This document shows, piece by piece, positions 59,795-64,000 of a stretch of 64,000 nucleotides of DNA (position 1 is the stretch's first letter; the number at the start of each line of letters is the position of its first letter). The position numbers were made by a program, and so were the translations under genes. This DNA comes from CAYVUB01 sp964454675 (GTDB lineage: Bacteria; Bacteroidota; Bacteroidia; Flavobacteriales; Flavobacteriaceae), in the NCBI GenBank assembly GCA_964454675.1, contig CAYVUB010000002.1, positions 62,001 through 126,000 on the forward strand. The letters are read 5' to 3'. The notes under the pieces are model-generated. The model did no database searches. It had not been told where the DNA came from and was given only the letters and a program-made list of their open reading frames with translations.

Positions 59795-61957
59795 TTATCT
59801 TTCAGGAACAGGAAAACCTCTGTCACGCATCAATGCATTTATAGATGCACTACGGCCTCTGAATAGTTTATATGCTTCTGCCGGATCCATCGAATTGCGG
59901 GGTGCAAATAAATAAGTAACCAGCTTTTTGGCTAAGACCGTATCGTAAAATCCGCCGGGAGCCTCTGCAAATGCTTCGGCGGCATCGCTGGTCAATACAT
60001 CGGCCCACATATAACCGTAATAAGCCGTGGCATAACCTTCGCCCGAAAATACGTGGCTGAAATGCGGTGTGCGGTGGCGCATTACCAATTCTTTAGGCAT
60101 GTTAAGCTCCTTTAAAGTATTTCGTTCAAAAGCGTCAACATCAATATTGGTTGGGTCTGCCAGATGCAGTTTCATATCTATTAAAGCGGATGCCAGATAT
60201 TCTGTAGTTTCAAATCCTTGATTGAATGTGGAGGCTTTTTTGATTTTTTCGACCAAAGCAGCCGGAATCGGTTCGCCTGTTTTGTGATGTACCAAAAATT
60301 TATTAATCACTTCATCTGTTGATAACCATCGTTCCAAAAGCTGAGATTGAAACTCGGTATAATCTCTCACGCCGCCATTAAGGGTTGGATAATTTACATT
60401 TGAAGAAAAGAAATGCAGCGCATGGCCAAACTCATGAAAAAATGTTGTGGCATCATCCCAGGAAACCAATACAGCTTCTCCGGGTGCAGGCTTTACAAAG
60501 TTTGAGTTATTGGATGCCAAAACCGTTTCTTTTCCGTCAAAAGTAGTATGGCTTCTGTACATGCTTGCCCAGGCACCGGATCGTTTTCCTTCACGTGCAA
60601 ATGGGTCAAGATACCATAGTCCAATGTGTTTGCCTGTAGTTTTATCGGTTACTTCCCAGACATTTACATCTTCATGAAATACGGGAACTTTTCCTTTTTC
60701 GAGAGGTGTAAAGTTGTAGTTGAACAAACGCCCTGCTACATAAAACATAGCGTCGGTAAGCTTGTCGAGCTGTAAATATTGTTTTACTTCATCACTATCT
60801 AAATCGTAGGTTTTCTTGCGTACTTTTTCGGCATAGAACCTGTAATCCCAAGGTTCAATTTTAATCTTATCTCCATTGGCATCGGCAACAGCCTGCATAT
60901 CTGCTACTTCTTCTTTTACGCGGGCAGTGGCAGCCGGCCAAACGGCCATCATTAAGCCCATGGCATTCTCGGGAATTCTTGCCATGCGGTCTTGTAAACG
61001 CCATTCGGCATAGTTGTTATAGTCCATTAATGCCACACGTTCTTTGCGCAGTTTTAAAATTTGAGCTATAATCCGGTTGTTGTCATACTCATCGCCGTTA
61101 TCGCCACGGGAATAGTAGTTGGTCCAGACCTTTTTACGCAATTCACGCTCGGTAGAATAGGTAAGGAAAGGATCCATGGATGAGCGTGTGTTGGTAATGG
61201 CATATTTACCTTCGTTACCTTTATCTGCAGCTATTTTTGCGGCAGATTTTATAAAAGATTCCGATAGTCCGCCCAATTGGTCTTCTGTTAAATACGTAAC
61301 ATAGTTTTCCTCATCATGCAATACGTTGTTTGAAAACTTGGTGTACAGTGACGACAGTTCTTTGTTGATTTCGGCATAGCGTTGTTTTTTTATGCTGTCA
61401 AGACCTGCGCCTTCCATTACGTAATTTACATATATCAGTTCTACAACACGTTGGCGGTCTATTCTTAACGGTACTATTTGTGATGCGTCATAAACGGCTT
61501 TGATGCGCCGGAACAGCTTTTCGTTTTGCAGGATTTTTGAATTGTATTCGGATATTTTTGGAGCAAGCTCGGTTTGAATATCCCTGAATTCGGGTGTTGA
61601 TACATTGCTGCCCAGGATGCCGTAATATTTGAATACTCTGTTAAGTACTTTGCCCGAACGTTCGAGTGCTGCTATCGTGTTTTCAAAAGTTGGCGGAGCA
61701 GGATTATTAGCAATCGAGTCGATGTCTTTTAAGCCCAGCTCCATTCCTGTTTCTACGGCTTCTTTTACGTCGGTTACTTTCATTTGGTCAAACGCAGGAA
61801 CACCGCCGTACGGTCCTGTCCATTCTCTTAATAAGACATTTGCCGGCATGTTAATGTCTTCTTTTTTAGTTTCATCTTCTTTTTTTTTGCATCCTGTTAA
61901 GGTGAATAATGTGCAAATTAACAAGATGTTAATGCGTGAAATTGTTGGTTTTTTCAT
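59795..61957 (-). CDS. M3 family oligopeptidase, lipoprotein
   Basis: A 720-residue zinc metallopeptidase of the Dcp/oligopeptidase A type. The start at MKKPTISRINILL gives a clear lipoprotein signal (lipobox TLTGC at about 17-21); an upstream ATG adds 20 residues before it. The zinc motif HEFGHALHFF is at about 505-514, with the third ligand Glu in DYTEFQSQLLERW nearby. NPAPPTFENTIAALERSGKVLNRVF and the final RGFPVPER region match the family. It probably trims peptides in the periplasm. Confidence 0.92.
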   Translation of the reverse strand: MKKPTISRINILLICTLFTLTGCKKKEDETKKEDINMPANVLLREWTGPYGGVPAFDQMKVTDVKEAVETGMELGLKDIDSIANNPAPPTFENTIAALERSGKVLNRVFKYYGILGSNVSTPEFRDIQTELAPKISEYNSKILQNEKLFRRIKAVYDASQIVPLRIDRQRVVELIYVNYVMEGAGLDSIKKQRYAEINKELSSLYTKFSNNVLHDEENYVTYLTEDQLGGLSESFIKSAAKIAADKGNEGKYAITNTRSSMDPFLTYSTERELRKKVWTNYYSRGDNGDEYDNNRIIAQILKLRKERVALMDYNNYAEWRLQDRMARIPENAMGLMMAVWPAATARVKEEVADMQAVADANGDKIKIEPWDYRFYAEKVRKKTYDLDSDEVKQYLQLDKLTDAMFYVAGRLFNYNFTPLEKGKVPVFHEDVNVWEVTDKTTGKHIGLWYLDPFAREGKRSGAWASMYRSHTTFDGKETVLASNNSNFVKPAPGEAVLVSWDDATTFFHEFGHALHFFSSNVNYPTLNGGVRDYTEFQSQLLERWLSTDEVINKFLVHHKTGEPIPAALVEKIKKASTFNQGFETTEYLASALIDMKLHLADPTNIDVDAFERNTLKELNMPKELVMRHRTPHFSHVFSGEGYATAYYGYMWADVLTSDAAEAFAEAPGGFYDTVLAKKLVTYLFAPRNSMDPAEAYKLFRGRSASINALMRDRGFPVPER

Positions 61958-62115
61958 TTTTATAGGAAGTTTTAAACGAACGTCTAAGGTATTAAATTTT
62001 GATGAAAACAGTGTCATAACAAAGTCTTAAATTGAAGGCTTTATTTAAAATTTTGATAGAAAAGCAGATAGGAAAAATGCAAAGGAGGACTTTTTTATCA
62101 AACAGCAGACTATAG

Positions 62116-63276
62116 TTAAAGATTTATATTATAATAATTTCCGTCTATAATAACTTTCATTTCTTTTTCTCCACAATTAGTAACTGTTGTCCAGTTTTTT
62201 GCATCCAGTATTTTTGTATAACTTTTATATACAGTCATATCTTTTTTGTTTATATGCCGGATTTCAAAATGAACTTTTTCTAAGCTGTCTGTATCATTCC
62301 AGCGTTTATCCTTGTCTCTAATTTCGTATGTGCATACATAAGTTAAATACTTTCCGTTATCAAAAACTGCACGTTCTGTTATTTCTGATTTTTTTGATGA
62401 TTCCGGAGTGAAATTATTCTCGATTTGTATTTGGTTTTTAAGCTTACGTCCATTATACTTTATTAACTGATGCTCAATTGTTAAGATGTATAAAGATTTG
62501 TCAAAAACATAAACATTATCGATGTTCAAAGAGTTTGTGTTGATATATTTTTCAAACAAATTGTTTTTAATATTAAAAACTTCTTTATTTGAAACAGATA
62601 CATTTTCGGGATGATTTAGCATTAACGCTAATTGATTGGAACGATATTTCTTAAAGCTATATAGTAATGAAGAGTTGTATAAATCTGAGCAATCAAAGGC
62701 TTCAATAAGATTTCCTTTTTTATTTAGCTCTACAAAAAAGGATTTACGCATGCTTTTTTTAGTTCCAATGGTATCCTTGTTTATAATAATTTGGTCATGG
62801 GTGTTGAAGCCTAACCGAATCCCTTTTTTGTTTGTTGGAATTATTTTAAAATTATTTACTCCAAAGGGATACGTTGTTTCAAAGTGGTTTTGCCAAAGTA
62901 ATTTTCCTTTCAGATTAAAACAGAGAATATTATAAACACTTTTTGGATATATGAATTTTACAGAGTCATTAATATAAAGTTCTTTTACTTTATCTAAGTT
63001 TATGTATATCTTGTTTTTATGAATAAAGATTTTATTAAATCCACTTAACGATGTATTGGTTTTAAAGGTTGCAATTGTATCAACTTGCAGGTTTTCGGAT
63101 ATTTTTAAAAGGTAACCAAATTGTTTTTGTTTTGTAGCAAAAAGATACTCGGTGTTTTTGTACTTAATAGATTCTCTTACAAAATAATCATTACCTAATA
63201 TGCTTTGATTTTGAGCAAAGCCTATAATGCAGTATAAAAAATTAAATATTATAAATGATATTTTTTTTATTGACAT
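62116..63276 (-). CDS. Exported protein of unknown function
   Basis: A 386-residue protein with a signal peptide at 1-22 (SFIIFNFLYCIIGFAQ). The mature part is rich in Asn, Lys and Ile with recurring strands (GKLLWQNHFETTYPFGVNNFKI, GNLIEAFDCSDLYNSSLLYSF), a pattern that suggests a beta-propeller-like fold of WD or Kelch type, though no family is recognisable. Codon and base use is more AT-rich than most neighbours. Genomic flanks give no clue, and the 210-bp gap before the Nudix gene shows no clear promoter. Confidence 0.7.
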   Translation of the reverse strand: MSIKKISFIIFNFLYCIIGFAQNQSILGNDYFVRESIKYKNTEYLFATKQKQFGYLLKISENLQVDTIATFKTNTSLSGFNKIFIHKNKIYINLDKVKELYINDSVKFIYPKSVYNILCFNLKGKLLWQNHFETTYPFGVNNFKIIPTNKKGIRLGFNTHDQIIINKDTIGTKKSMRKSFFVELNKKGNLIEAFDCSDLYNSSLLYSFKKYRSNQLALMLNHPENVSVSNKEVFNIKNNLFEKYINTNSLNIDNVYVFDKSLYILTIEHQLIKYNGRKLKNQIQIENNFTPESSKKSEITERAVFDNGKYLTYVCTYEIRDKDKRWNDTDSLEKVHFEIRHINKKDMTVYKSYTKILDAKNWTTVTNCGEKEMKVIIDGNYYNINL

Positions 63277-63486
63277 TTATATTTATAAAATGATTACAGC
63301 ACTAAAGTATGATAAAAAATCAACTTTAAAATTATTAAGTGTGTATTTGTGATGATAAGTATTCAGAATGTATAATTGGCTATTTCGGTTAATAATTTGG
63401 GTGTTATAAAATTACAGACTATCTTCTTTTATATCAAACAAAATAATTACTATCTTCACAAATTGCAATGTATAAGCATACAATCA

Positions 63487-64000
63487 ATGACCTTTGACGC
63501 TTTTTTAAAATCAATCTCAAAAATAGAGCAGCTGCCATTGCCGGGAATGGAATCTCAGTTTAGGATGTCGCCGCCGTTCCGGTTGGAATTAATGGAGCAG
63601 CAAAAAGAACTGATGAAACATTCAAAAAAAGCAGGTGTTATGGCATTGTTTTATCCAAATGAAAAAGGTGTTACACATTTGGTGTTGATTTTAAGAAAAA
63701 CTTATAAAGGCGTGCATTCTGCACAAGTAGGATTTCCCGGTGGTAAACTTGAAGAAAGTGATGATTCTATAAAATATACGGCTTTGCGTGAAACGCATGA
63801 AGAAATAGGGGTGCCGGTCAATACTGTCAAAGTAATCAAAGCGATGACAGAAGTGTATATTCCGCCAAGTAATTTTACGGTATATCCTTTTATGGGTTTT
63901 ACAGAAGTAACGCCGGTATTTGTAAAGCAAGATGAAGAGGTGGATGCTGTGATAGAAATGCCGCTGCAAGAGTTGTTTGATGACAAAAACGAGATTCTTG
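63487..64000 (+). CDS. Nudix CoA pyrophosphatase (3' end missing)
   Basis: The gene runs off the window edge, leaving 171 codons. The start is the ATG at 63487 (MTFDAFLKSISKIEQLPLPG). SKKAGVMALFYPNEKGVTHLVLILRKTYKGVHSAQVGFPGGKLEE is the NudL-type region, and the Nudix box GGKLEESDDSIKYTALRETHEEIG (Glu-rich, about 80-103) holds the Mg-binding residues. NudL-like enzymes hydrolyse CoA and its derivatives to phosphopantetheine and 3',5'-ADP. No neighbour gene informs its role. Confidence 0.9.
   Translation, partial: MTFDAFLKSISKIEQLPLPGMESQFRMSPPFRLELMEQQKELMKHSKKAGVMALFYPNEKGVTHLVLILRKTYKGVHSAQVGFPGGKLEESDDSIKYTALRETHEEIGVPVNTVKVIKAMTEVYIPPSNFTVYPFMGFTEVTPVFVKQDEEVDAVIEMPLQELFDDKNEIL

Noticed and set aside
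1..64000. CRISPR array, prophage or IS element
   Set aside because: No regularly spaced direct repeats, no phage structural genes and no transposase gene are present. The 32-bp array at 22523 has only 8-bp gaps and is an operator array.

Overview
The window reads as a chromosomal segment of a member of the Flavobacteriaceae (Bacteroidota). Supporting signs are a protein with a type B C-terminal sorting domain for type IX secretion, the gliding-motility lipoprotein GldI, a long 314-residue NusB, a signal peptidase I with an extra N-terminal membrane domain, a PUR-family (DUF3276) protein, GIN-domain (DUF2807) proteins, AT-rich DNA, and several promoters of the Bacteroidota form TTTG-N18-20-TAnnTTTG. 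Nearly all genes are intact and chromosomal in character. I see no insertion sequence, prophage, CRISPR array or rRNA.

Layout. 1-5.4 kb: the start of uvrB, a type IX-secreted adhesin-like protein, a CopD-like membrane protein, truncated haemoglobin, an AEC transporter, CsaA and a PUR protein. 5.4-13.2 kb: an ABC exporter, a leucine-type dehydrogenase, nusB, a DUF1573 lipoprotein, yajC, then an operon of nrnA, gldI and a cyclophilin-FKBP fusion. 13.3-22.4 kb: ndk, cold shock protein, DUF721, a lipoprotein, recF, a TPR membrane protein, ribH, mutL, two rhomboid proteases and a membrane-anchored EEP-family protein. 22.5-23.7 kb: an accessory pair, mobile mystery proteins A (HTH) and B (Fic), behind a striking array of palindromic sites. 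23.8-32.8 kb: WbqC, lepB, dapB, DUF5683, parB, parA and a large M16 protease. 33-40 kb: a SMUG2-family protein, methylmalonyl-CoA mutase (both subunits), a DivIC-like protein, udk, a c-type cytochrome and a PQQ-type sugar dehydrogenase. 40.3-43.8 kb: tRNA-Pro, DedA, a three-gene YtxH cluster and trxB. 43.9-49.8 kb: two GIN-domain proteins, PspC, PadR, DUF4870, DUF4442 and AIM24. 49.9-59.7 kb: a small conserved-looking ORF, divergent oxyR/dps, a six-gene MoxR/DUF58/SpoIIM operon, RDD and TRIC proteins. 59.8-64 kb: an M3 peptidase lipoprotein, an unknown exported protein and the start of a Nudix CoA pyrophosphatase.

The signals I rate highest are regulatory or structural. Three operator-like 24-bp sites spaced exactly 32 bp apart cover the promoter of the mobile mystery A/B pair. 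Small palindromic elements of one family (ATTCC-YRC-GAAR-GYR-GGAAT) sit between genes of the MoxR operon, and one copy lies in frame inside the methylmalonyl-CoA mutase large subunit, which also carries a 7-bp tandem repeat translated near its N-terminus. The 3' end of tRNA-Pro is duplicated about 170 bp downstream. A 38-codon ORF is coupled to the mutL start. An open frame without a start codon follows the mutase gene. MutL itself has altered endonuclease motifs.
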